Source: Calditrichota bacterium
GTDB lineage: Bacteria > Calditrichota > Calditrichia > RBG-13-44-9 > J042
Assembly (NCBI GenBank): GCA_013150955.1
Contig: JAADJD010000024.1
Location: 4,514-68,513, forward strand
DNA: 64,000 bases
Direction of reading: 5' to 3'
A program made the position numbers and the translations under genes. Below, in pieces: positions 13,731-21,878 of the stretch (position 1 is its first letter; each line of letters opens with the position of its first letter). Below the pieces are notes generated by a model. It searched no databases. It was not told the origin of the DNA and saw only the letters and a program-made list of their open reading frames with translations.

Positions 13731-16079
13731 TTAGTTCAAAGGAGCTCCAGTATCCGCATCAAAAATGTAAATTTTATTAGAACGAGGATACGGAAAAAGA
13801 ACATACATTTTGCCGTTATAAAAAACAAAATCCTCTACTCCATTAGAAGTCATATTCCAATCAATTGTTCCATCAGATAAGACTTTAACAGGAGTATTGT
13901 GGACACTGTTCCCGTAGTAAACACTACCATTATATGCAACCATACGAGTTCCATCATCACCAATCACAGAAGTGTTGTTTGTGACCCTCTGAAACCATAA
14001 AAAGGAAGCGGAATTTCCATTATCATTATATGAGGCAATCCCATCATATACCCAGCTCATTCCTTTACCATAACCACCACCTATATAGACAATATTATTC
14101 ACGCGGTCAACAGCAACTGCACCAACAAATTCAGCTGCAGAATCCGGTCCATTGAACTGTACACCCCAAATCAGATTGTAATTAGCGTCATACTTGGCGA
14201 TAAACCAATCACTACTAACTGCAGTTCCAAATAAATCTTCGAAAGTCTCACCACCCACATAAATAAAATCTGCAAAAGCCACCACGCTTAATATTTTAGA
14301 ATTATTAGTACCAATATCTTGAATATGAACAACAGATCCATCAGTCGTAGAAAACTCATATAAACGGCCGTTCGGAATAAATAAACGACCATCCTCCCCA
14401 ACCTCAAGTTTAAAAGCGTTAGAAGTAAAATCCGGACTCGTCCAGACGATATTACCACTACCATCTAATTTAGTTATATTGCTTGGAGCGCCCCCCATTG
14501 GGTCATACTGCGCCGTCAGTACATACACCTCATCCTGCCCGCCTCCGCTGTAAACAGCGATGTCGCGAGAGTAATAAGCGTATTCTGGAAGTCCTTTAAA
14601 CCAAACTATTCTACCGTCTGGATTAAACTTCATTACTACCCATTTATCAGGACCAGCAGCTAATGTGTAAATATAACCTTCATCAGTAATTGCCAGACGC
14701 TTCATTCCACCATAAGGATTTATCCACCGCGGCGTAGTATCTGCCTGAGTGGTGAAAGAGAAAGAATAAGTAGACATCGGATTGCCAGCAAGGTCGGTAA
14801 TGCCAGAGAGTGTAACGGTATAAGTGGTTTGCCAATCCAGGCTGTCCGGGACAAAACGTGCAGTATCATTATCCACCATATAATTACCATTCACATTGCC
14901 GTCAGCACCGCTAACCGCAAAAGTTGTGGCATTAACGCTGGCTGGATCAATGGGTTCGGAAAATTTTACCCAAATATCAGTATCCTTTGCCACACCAGTG
15001 TCGCCATCTGTCGGATAGGTTTCCAGCACCTCGGGGGAGATATCATCCGGCTTGACAGCAAAGGAAAAAGTGAAGTCTTGTGGTAGATGATTGCCAGACA
15101 AATCCGTAACCGCAGTAGTGATGGTAGCTGTATAAGTCGTATTGAAAGTCAAGGGATCTTGCGGTGTAAAGGTGAATTCAGCCCCGGCTATAGATTGGGA
15201 ACCTGGCACAAAATTATTATTTTCATCTTTAAGAGAAAAAGCGTCTGTTGGCACATTTACCTCTTCAGAAAATACCACCCGAATCACTACTTCGCGCTCA
15301 ACTCCGGTAGCACCATTTTGAGGATTGGTGCTTACCACCTGCGGCGGCGTCACATCTGGCTCTTTTTCTGTGGTAAAAGAAAAAACAAAATTCTGCTGCA
15401 GGTGATTGCCCGCCGTATCCGTCACAGCCGTGGTCAAAGTACAAGTGTAAGTGGAGTTGTAATCCAGAGAATCCTTGGGGGTGAACTTAAAAGTAGAACC
15501 ACTGCTTACAGGAGTGCCGGAGATGACTAAATCACCTTTGGTCATTTTAAAACCTTGTGGCGGCACCACTACTGCTTCCGAAAAGTTTACAACGATAGTA
15601 GTCATCACAGCCACATTTTGAGCGCCATTTGGCGGAACAGTAGAAACTACAGTTGGCGGAATAGTGTCCGGAACAACAGGAGCATTTTCGGTGGTGAAAG
15701 TCCAGCTGTAGTCCTCTTTCATCGCATTGCCGGCAAGATCTTTCACCCCAGCCTTGACTGTTGCGCGGTAGGTGGTGGAGTAGGCAAGGGTAAGGAGCGG
15801 CTGCCAGTGTACCCGCTCCCTTTCAATTGTTAACTCACCTGCAATTTCTCCATTAGAACCCTGCACAATAAGAACAACCGAATTGCCTTGAATCTCTTCG
15901 CTAAATTCCACAATAATCACAGAATCCACCTCCACATTCACGCTATTTGGCAACGGCCAAACTCGAACCACACGAGGAGGATCCTTGTCAATCCGGGACT
16001 CATCCACAGGCTGCTTGCATCCAAACAAAGTAATCAACAAGAATAATATGAACCTAGACCTTCTAAATGCTTGATTCAT
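13731..16079 (-). CDS. Lipoprotein with bacterial Ig-like repeats and a propeller-like C-terminal domain
   Basis: 782 residues from the ATG at 16079 (AAGGAAA upstream), preferred over 16106. The N-terminus RFILFLLITLFGCKQ is a lipobox, so it should be lipid-anchored. Four tandem domains of about 100 residues follow, each beginning PP-x-VV-x-x-x-P-x-N/D and containing I-x-V-x-FSE and YTxTLTxxVxDxxGN, the pattern of Big_5-type Ig-like domains. Residues from about 470 onward form a repeat-strand region (YIYTLAAGPDKWVVMKFNPDG, VYVLTA, FIYVGGETF, IVYIGGGYG) like a PQQ or SBBP-type propeller. A cell-surface binding or adhesion role is likely. Composition is AT-rich like the next gene downstream, and it has its own terminator. 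Confidence 0.8.
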   Translation of the reverse strand: MNQAFRRSRFILFLLITLFGCKQPVDESRIDKDPPRVVRVWPLPNSVNVEVDSVIIVEFSEEIQGNSVVLIVQGSNGEIAGELTIERERVHWQPLLTLAYSTTYRATVKAGVKDLAGNAMKEDYSWTFTTENAPVVPDTIPPTVVSTVPPNGAQNVAVMTTIVVNFSEAVVVPPQGFKMTKGDLVISGTPVSSGSTFKFTPKDSLDYNSTYTCTLTTAVTDTAGNHLQQNFVFSFTTEKEPDVTPPQVVSTNPQNGATGVEREVVIRVVFSEEVNVPTDAFSLKDENNNFVPGSQSIAGAEFTFTPQDPLTFNTTYTATITTAVTDLSGNHLPQDFTFSFAVKPDDISPEVLETYPTDGDTGVAKDTDIWVKFSEPIDPASVNATTFAVSGADGNVNGNYMVDNDTARFVPDSLDWQTTYTVTLSGITDLAGNPMSTYSFSFTTQADTTPRWINPYGGMKRLAITDEGYIYTLAAGPDKWVVMKFNPDGRIVWFKGLPEYAYYSRDIAVYSGGGQDEVYVLTAQYDPMGGAPSNITKLDGSGNIVWTSPDFTSNAFKLEVGEDGRLFIPNGRLYEFSTTDGSVVHIQDIGTNNSKILSVVAFADFIYVGGETFEDLFGTAVSSDWFIAKYDANYNLIWGVQFNGPDSAAEFVGAVAVDRVNNIVYIGGGYGKGMSWVYDGIASYNDNGNSASFLWFQRVTNNTSVIGDDGTRMVAYNGSVYYGNSVHNTPVKVLSDGTIDWNMTSNGVEDFVFYNGKMYVLFPYPRSNKIYIFDADTGAPLN

Positions 16080-16170
16080 AGCCGGATTTCCTTGTCGATT
16101 CACCATTTTTTTTCACAATTTACATTATTCTTTATAATAATCAAAAATCAGTAACACCTACTTAATTCTT

Positions 16171-16373
16171 CCAGATTATGCATTCGCCTACGAATGACAC
16201 GAATGAACCCAGCTTATGTATTAGCCTACGAATTACACGAATGAACACAAATAAAACAAATAAAGTACATTGGATTGTATCTGGATGAAAATGTGTTCCG
16301 GGGTTTATTCGCGATTTTGTAGATATTTTTGGTTTCATTCGCGTGATTCGTGGTTTAATGCATTATTCGGGTT
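16171..16373 (+). repeat. Family A repeat, full copy with an extra left arm
   Basis: A truncated left arm (CCAGATTATGCATTCGCC, 16171-16202) is followed by a complete forward copy from AACCCAGCTTATG to TGCATTATTCGGGTTT. Confidence 0.88.
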
Positions 16374-16454
16374 TATGTTGGATGGCGTCATGAACAATGC
16401 ATTAACATGGAACAATCCATGCTATTCCGTTAGAACTAACCTTCGATTGGTATC

Positions 16455-16645
16455 CTTCAAAAACCAAACGCCCTGCTTTCAGCAGCAGGGCGACACATTG
16501 CAAGGACGTGGGATTGGGTTCAATAAAATAAAGCCCCCCTCCCACTCCTATGGCAGGGGCTGTGTGGTGGTAGGCAAGTGAAACCGGACTCTCCCCCTCT
16601 CGTTCCCCACCGGATCGGTGTGGGGCAAAACCGATCCGGTCCTCC
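16455..16645 (-). ncRNA. Candidate structured RNA ending in terminator-like hairpins
   Basis: Read on the minus strand: a perfect 11-bp stem (16630-16640 with 16609-16619, ACCGGATCGGT type) with a 10-nt loop, a G-rich single strand (GGGGAACGAGAGGGGGAG), then a hairpin AGCCCC/GGGGCT (16561-16556 with 16537-16532) followed by TTTATTTTATT, and finally GCCCTGCT/AGCAGGGC (16491-16484 with 16477-16470) followed by GTTTGGTTTTT. An open frame here (16402-16665, minus) encodes nothing recognisable. Two terminator-like ends after a strong stem suggest a small RNA, or the remains of a group II intron 3' end. No known RNA motif could be assigned. Confidence 0.35.
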
Positions 16646-16778
16646 CTAATGGTTTCTACATTCAATATACCAAACGTCCCCTTCCTTCCGCTAACACACA
16701 GGTTTCAAATATTAACACAAATGTTACATCTTCCACCGTGACCGCCATCAGACCGGCCAGGAAAACAGGGTATCCAAT

Positions 16779-16834
16779 CCAGATTATTCATTTGCTTACG
16801 AATTACACGAATGAACACCAATAAAAACAATAAA
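16779..16834 (+). repeat. Family A repeat, left half of an interrupted copy
   Basis: CCAGATTATTCATTTGC up to AATAAAAACAATAAA. The rest of the same element resumes at 17054 after a 218-bp foreign segment. Confidence 0.8.
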
Positions 16835-17053
16835 CCTGTTGTGCTATTTTGGGATGAAGCAAGCATTTAGAAAAACCGTTGAAACGGTTAATCATCAATC
16901 CATTACGTTTTCCATTCTCCTGGCTGAAGCCAGGAGTTAATGTAAATTCTTATTCACTAACACCAAGATTTGTCTGATTGGACAACTCCTATAGTAACAA
17001 TAATTTATAGAACCATTTCAACAGTTTGGGTTGTTTCATTAGCACATCGGGTA
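16835..17053. repeat. Family C palindromic segment inserted in a family A copy
   Basis: Contains two perfect short palindromes, AACCGTT-GA-AACGGTT (16874-16889) and CTCCTGGCT-GA-AGCCAGGAG (16917-16936), in an AT-rich background. Similar looking palindromes with a GA loop are familiar from intergenic repeats of Bacteroidota and relatives. It splits the surrounding family A element at its AATAAA section. Confidence 0.6.
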
Positions 17054-17222
17054 AATAATAAAATTCGTTTGATTATATCCGGACAAAAATATGTGTACCC
17101 GGATTTATTCGCTTTTTTGTTGATATTTTTGGTTTCATTCGCGTGATTCGAGGTTTAATGCATTATTTGGGATTATTTGAATTCATTCGCGTGATTCGTG
17201 GTTTAACGCATTATTTGGTTTT
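17054..17222 (+). repeat. Family A repeat, right half of an interrupted copy plus an extra right arm
   Basis: From AATAATAAAATTCG through the core to TGCATTATTTGGG, then a second right arm GAATTCATTCGCGTGATTCG to GCATTATTTGGTTT. Confidence 0.85.
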
Positions 17223-17289
17223 AAGGGATGTCTTCCACACTGTGAGGTCACAGGTAAAGAGGGTCTTTTGACAGGGGGGAAAGATGGAC

Positions 17290-20200
17290 CTACTGATAAC
17301 GTTTCCCATACTCCGAAGGGGACACACCAAACTCCTTCCGAAAACAGCTGGCAAAATATGATAAATTGTTAAACCCAACCTCATACGCCACTTCGGAGAC
17401 CGTGCCCCATCCTTTTTTCAGTAAATCGGCTGCTTTATGGATTCGCAAGCGCCGAATAAATTCTGATGGCGACAGGTTTGTTAACGCCTTGAGTTTTCGG
17501 TGCAATTGAACCCGACTTAATCCCATTTCCCGGGCAAATTCCGTTACCCCAAAATGGGCGTCTCCCAGATGCTGTTCAACCATCTGACATGCCCGCCGTA
17601 AAAATCGTTCGTCCAGAGAACTGACGGCGGCTTCACTCAATGCCAGAGGAGACATTTTTTGAAATTTCTCCCGAAGACGCTGGCGTTGTTCAATCAGGTT
17701 GCGAACCCGCGCGCGCAACACTCGGGTGCTGAATGGTTTCACCACATAATCGTCCGCCCCAATATCCAATCCCCGAATTTTACTTTCGTCCGATCCCCGC
17801 GCCGTTAGCAATATCACCGGGATATGACTGGTTCGCTCATCCTCTTTTATGTGTTGACAAAATTCGAATCCGTCCATCTGGGGCATCATCACATCGGAAA
17901 TGATCAAATCTGGAATTTTTTCCTGAGCAATGCTCAGGCCCTCTTTTCCATTTTCGGCTTCCAGCACCCGGTATTGGTCGACCAACATGTCGCGAATATA
18001 CTCGCGCATCTCTTCATTATCTTCTACAATTAAAATGATTGGCCTGTCCACCCGGGTGGTAAATTGGGCCTTTGGCCCCTCTTTTTCGGTAGTTTCCACC
18101 AGGTCAGGCTTTCCATTTCCATACGATTGCTCCTCGGGAATTGCAGGCGGTTCGGGTTCCTCTACAATCTCTTCTGGTTTAAAATGATCGCAACCCAGCG
18201 GGATCAGAACGGTGAATCGACTTCCCTGCCCAACCTCACTCTGCACCCGAATCTGTCCACCATGCCGTTCAATCAATTCTTTACTTAACGCCAACCCGAT
18301 GCCCGTCCCCGTGCTGGTAAAATATTTATTGGATTCTACCTGATAAAACCGTTCAAAAATACGTTCCAGCTGATCCTGCGGGATCCCGATGCCGGTATCC
18401 TGAACTTCTACAAAGGCATATGCGTGCCCATTTTCCTGGATTTGACCCACCCGCACCCAAACCTGTCCGCCATCTTTGGTAAATTTAAAGGCATTGGACA
18501 GCAGATTATTGATGATTTTTTCGAACTGCTCCCTGTCCACATACACTTCGATGGGTTCGTTCCACAACTGCACGTCCAGCTGGATGTTGCGTTGCATGGC
18601 CAGGCTTTCGAACGCGTTAGCCAGCCCCTTGACCATGCGATTTAATTCGGTCTTTCGCACACGCAATTGCAATTGCCCCGCTTCCAGCTTCGACAAATCC
18701 AGCAGCTGATTGATCAACGAAAGCAGCTGGAGCGCATTTTGTTTCATTTTTTGATACAGCGGGCGGGGATCGCCACGAAATTCCCCGGAAATCAATTGAT
18801 CCAATGGTCCCAGGATAAGGGTCAGTGGGGTTCGGAAATCGTGGGAAATATTGGCAAAGAAACGCGACTTGGCCTGATCGATTTCCAGCAATTTTTGTTT
18901 TTCAATCCGCTGAATTTTCAGGTCATTTTCCAGGCGCACTTTATTGACCTCAAAGCGCACAATACCGTAAATGGCCAGCAGGACACCAATCACATAAGCC
19001 AGATATGCCCACCAGGTCTTCCAGGGCGGGGGATCCACCCGGATGCGAATTGCCACCCCCTCTTCATTCCAGATGCCATCGTTGTTGGACCCCTTCACCC
19101 GAAAGACATAGGTTCCCGCTGCCAGATTGGTGTAGGTGGCAAAGCGTCGATGCCCGGCATATACCCAGTCTTCGTCAAACCCCTCCATTTTGTAGGCGTA
19201 TAAATTTTTTTCCGGAAAAGTGAAGTTCAGGGCAGCAAATTCAAAGGAAAAAACATTGTGTTTATAAGAAAGATGAATTTCATCCAGAAATGGAAGTGCG
19301 CGAGGAAGAATGGAATTTACCCCAACCTGCTGGGGCTGGTTGAAAATGAGAAATTTGGTGAAAACAACCGGTGGAATGTATTGATTATCTCGAATGGCTT
19401 CTGGAAAGAAAAGATTCAGTCCCTGTGCTCCCCCAAAATACATGCGACCACTTTGACCTCGATGGTAGGCCGCCTGATTAAATTCATTGCTTTGTAATCC
19501 ATCGCGAACGTCGTAATTGCGAAAAGTACGGGTGTCGGGATCGAAACGAGACAGGCCATTGTTGGTGCTCATCCATAAAAACCCCTGATCATCTTCCAGG
19601 ATACCATAGATCACCTCATTGGGGAGCCCATCCTTTTCCCGGAAATGAATGAATCTTCCAGTGCGCCGATCCATTAAATTCAGTCCTCCCGTGGTACCAA
19701 TCCAGAAGCGCCCGCGGCTATCTTCGTAAATAGACAGTACGATATCCGAACTCAATGTGGTCACGTCATCAGGCCGGTGACGATATCGAATGAATTGGTT
19801 ATTTTCGGGATCATATCGATTCAGTCCTCGAATCGTTCCTACCCAGAGGGTTCCCTGGCGATCGATATACAGTGCCCTGACGATGTTGTGGCTTAAGCTT
19901 AAAGAATCATCCGGATCGTGATACCACACGGTAAACGATTCCGTTGCCGGATCGAATCGATTTAAACCGTGGGCCGTTCCCAACCAGAGGTAACCGGCAG
20001 AATCCGGACAGATGGCCTGTACCCGATCATCACTCAAGGAATGAGGATTTTGCGGATTATGCCGCCAGTGGCGCACGGTCCCGGTACGCGGGTCCAGCCG
20101 ATTTAGCCCCCGGGAAGTTCCCAGCCATATGTACCCGTCCGCTGTTTCCGATATCGCCCAGATGCGATTATTGCTCAAGCTGTTGGGATTAGAAGGATCG

Positions 20201-21459
20201 TGTTTCCAGACCCGAAAGCGCCGGGATTCGGGATCGAAATAATTCAATCCTCCGCCATTGGTTCCAATCCACACGCCGCCACGGGAATCTTCGTAAATGG
20301 CCCAGACATCATCATGACTCAGCGTGTTTTCCGCATGGGGATCTCGATACCAGTGTTCAAATTTCCGGGCATAGGGGCTGTAGTAATTCAATCCCCCACC
20401 CCGGGTACCAATCCAGATACCGCCCGCACGGTCTTCAAAAATGGACCAGATGTAATCATGACTAATGCTTTTGGGATTTTCTTTGTCCCGCAGAAACCGC
20501 TGAAACATTCCCGTGCGGGGATCAAAAATGTTTACTCCGCCACCGTACGTGCCAATCCACAACTTGCCCTGTCGATCTTTATGGATTGCAGGAATGGTTC
20601 GGTAACTTAAAGCGTTGGGATCTGCGGGATTACTCTTCCAGTGCTGGAATTCTCCGGTCCGGGGATCAAAACAATCCAGTCCGCCGGTCGTTCCCAGCCA
20701 GAGCTTTCCGGATTCGTCTCGAAAAATTGCGATCACACGATTGCTACTTGGGGAATTGGGATTCTGAGGATCGTGCTGCCACTGGGTAAACTTTCCGGTG
20801 GAGGGATCGAAACGAATCAGGCCCCCGCCGCGGGTGCCGATCCACAACACCCCTGAGGGATCCCACGCCAGTGCCCAGATGCGGTTATGGGGAAGACTGG
20901 CAGGATCCGAGGGATCATGTTGCCAGACGGTAAATTTCTGGCTGTCGGGATCAAAACAATTTAACCCCCCGCCGTCGGTACCAATCCAGATTTTCCCATC
21001 AATATCCAGCGCCAGGGCTCGAATGGTGTTGTAGCTCAGGGTATTTTCCACCCCAATGCGTGACACCCAGTGATCGAACCGATCCCGTTCGGGATCGTAG
21101 CGATTCAATCCCCCATTGCGGGTGCCAATCCAGATGAATCCCTGGTGATCCTGTATGAGGGCATAAACGTAATTGTCCGACAGGGAATTGGTATCGCCCG
21201 GAATGTGTTTAAATACACGAAATTCATAACCGTCAAAGCGATTCAACCCATCCTCGGTACCAATCCAGATAAATCCCTGACGATCCTGCAAAATATCCAG
21301 CACAGAGCTCTGAGACAGTCCCTGTTCCTGAGTAAAATGAAAAAATTCGTATGACTGGGAAAATCCATTAAGAGGCAAGAAGATAAGGCAGCAAACAAAA
21401 ATGAAAGAAATATATTTTGCCACGTGAAGAATGCTTACCCCAAAGCTTCTTCCTATCAT
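17290..21459 (-). CDS. Hybrid two-component system: propeller sensor, kinase, receiver and AraC regulator
   Basis: 1389 residues, all steps of a two-component pathway in one chain. Signal peptide at 1-35; about fourteen propeller units of roughly 45 residues (reg_prop type, repeating GxIWIGTxGGGLNxFDPxT) to about residue 730, forming the periplasmic sensor; a Y_Y_Y domain (about 735-812); one membrane helix (about 816-835); HisKA with His873 in ISHDFRTPLT; HATPase_c (about 975-1090); receiver starting near 1139 with Asp1189 (IISDVMMPQMDG); and an AraC-type double HTH (about 1285-1389). Such proteins sense extracellular glycans or other ligands in Bacteroidota and activate nearby genes. The next gene upstream in the same direction is the secreted FG-GAP protein, a plausible target. 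Many near-identical propeller units make the gene internally repetitive at DNA level. Confidence 0.94.
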   Translation of the reverse strand: MIGRSFGVSILHVAKYISFIFVCCLIFLPLNGFSQSYEFFHFTQEQGLSQSSVLDILQDRQGFIWIGTEDGLNRFDGYEFRVFKHIPGDTNSLSDNYVYALIQDHQGFIWIGTRNGGLNRYDPERDRFDHWVSRIGVENTLSYNTIRALALDIDGKIWIGTDGGGLNCFDPDSQKFTVWQHDPSDPASLPHNRIWALAWDPSGVLWIGTRGGGLIRFDPSTGKFTQWQHDPQNPNSPSSNRVIAIFRDESGKLWLGTTGGLDCFDPRTGEFQHWKSNPADPNALSYRTIPAIHKDRQGKLWIGTYGGGVNIFDPRTGMFQRFLRDKENPKSISHDYIWSIFEDRAGGIWIGTRGGGLNYYSPYARKFEHWYRDPHAENTLSHDDVWAIYEDSRGGVWIGTNGGGLNYFDPESRRFRVWKHDPSNPNSLSNNRIWAISETADGYIWLGTSRGLNRLDPRTGTVRHWRHNPQNPHSLSDDRVQAICPDSAGYLWLGTAHGLNRFDPATESFTVWYHDPDDSLSLSHNIVRALYIDRQGTLWVGTIRGLNRYDPENNQFIRYRHRPDDVTTLSSDIVLSIYEDSRGRFWIGTTGGLNLMDRRTGRFIHFREKDGLPNEVIYGILEDDQGFLWMSTNNGLSRFDPDTRTFRNYDVRDGLQSNEFNQAAYHRGQSGRMYFGGAQGLNLFFPEAIRDNQYIPPVVFTKFLIFNQPQQVGVNSILPRALPFLDEIHLSYKHNVFSFEFAALNFTFPEKNLYAYKMEGFDEDWVYAGHRRFATYTNLAAGTYVFRVKGSNNDGIWNEEGVAIRIRVDPPPWKTWWAYLAYVIGVLLAIYGIVRFEVNKVRLENDLKIQRIEKQKLLEIDQAKSRFFANISHDFRTPLTLILGPLDQLISGEFRGDPRPLYQKMKQNALQLLSLINQLLDLSKLEAGQLQLRVRKTELNRMVKGLANAFESLAMQRNIQLDVQLWNEPIEVYVDREQFEKIINNLLSNAFKFTKDGGQVWVRVGQIQENGHAYAFVEVQDTGIGIPQDQLERIFERFYQVESNKYFTSTGTGIGLALSKELIERHGGQIRVQSEVGQGSRFTVLIPLGCDHFKPEEIVEEPEPPAIPEEQSYGNGKPDLVETTEKEGPKAQFTTRVDRPIILIVEDNEEMREYIRDMLVDQYRVLEAENGKEGLSIAQEKIPDLIISDVMMPQMDGFEFCQHIKEDERTSHIPVILLTARGSDESKIRGLDIGADDYVVKPFSTRVLRARVRNLIEQRQRLREKFQKMSPLALSEAAVSSLDERFLRRACQMVEQHLGDAHFGVTEFAREMGLSRVQLHRKLKALTNLSPSEFIRRLRIHKAADLLKKGWGTVSEVAYEVGFNNLSYFASCFRKEFGVSPSEYGKRYQ

Positions 21460-21590
21460 GTATTACCCACAGCCCCTTTTAAATGAGCGATTTGCCTGAT
21501 CCGGTTCTCACAACCTTTCGCTTCAAAATACAAATTATTTCAAAATTGCACAATAGGGGATTCCCCAAATTTTTGAATCCAGAATTGCGG

Positions 21591-21800
21591 TTTAACCCAA
21601 ATAATGCGTTAAACCACGAATCACGCGAATGAAGCCAAAAAATATCTGCAAAATCGCGAAAAAACCTGGAACATATTTTCATCCAGATATCATCAAATGG
21701 ATTTTATTATTTTTATTTGTGTTAATTCGTGTAATTCGTAGGCTATTGCATAATCTGGGATTATTTTTATTTGTGTTCATTCGTGTAATTCGTGGTTTAT
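21591..21800 (-). repeat. Family A repeat, full reverse copy with a second left arm
   Basis: Reverse orientation: TTTAACCCAAATAATGCG to GGCTATTGCATAATCTGGG, followed by one more arm to TTCGTGGTTTA. It occupies the 419-bp gap between the hybrid sensor and the FG-GAP gene. Confidence 0.88.
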
Positions 21801-21814
21801 CAAAAATCATCCAG

Positions 21815-21850
21815 GATAAAATAAAAGACCTCGCCCAGGAGGGCGAGGTC
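21815..21850 (-). terminator. Intrinsic terminator of the FG-GAP protein gene
   Basis: GACCTCGCCC-AGGA-GGGCGAGGTC (21827-21850), a perfect 10-bp GC-rich stem, followed on the minus strand by TTTTATTTTA. Confidence 0.92.
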
Positions 21851-21878
21851 GGATTCAACCCATCGATTTTCGAATATC

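Noticed and set aside
16402-16665. 87-codon open frame on the minus strand
   Set aside because: No family signal and no good start site; the stretch is better explained as hairpin-rich RNA or intergenic DNA.
17290-21459. Tandem DNA repeats inside the hybrid sensor gene
   Set aside because: They encode successive propeller blades and need no separate repeat feature.
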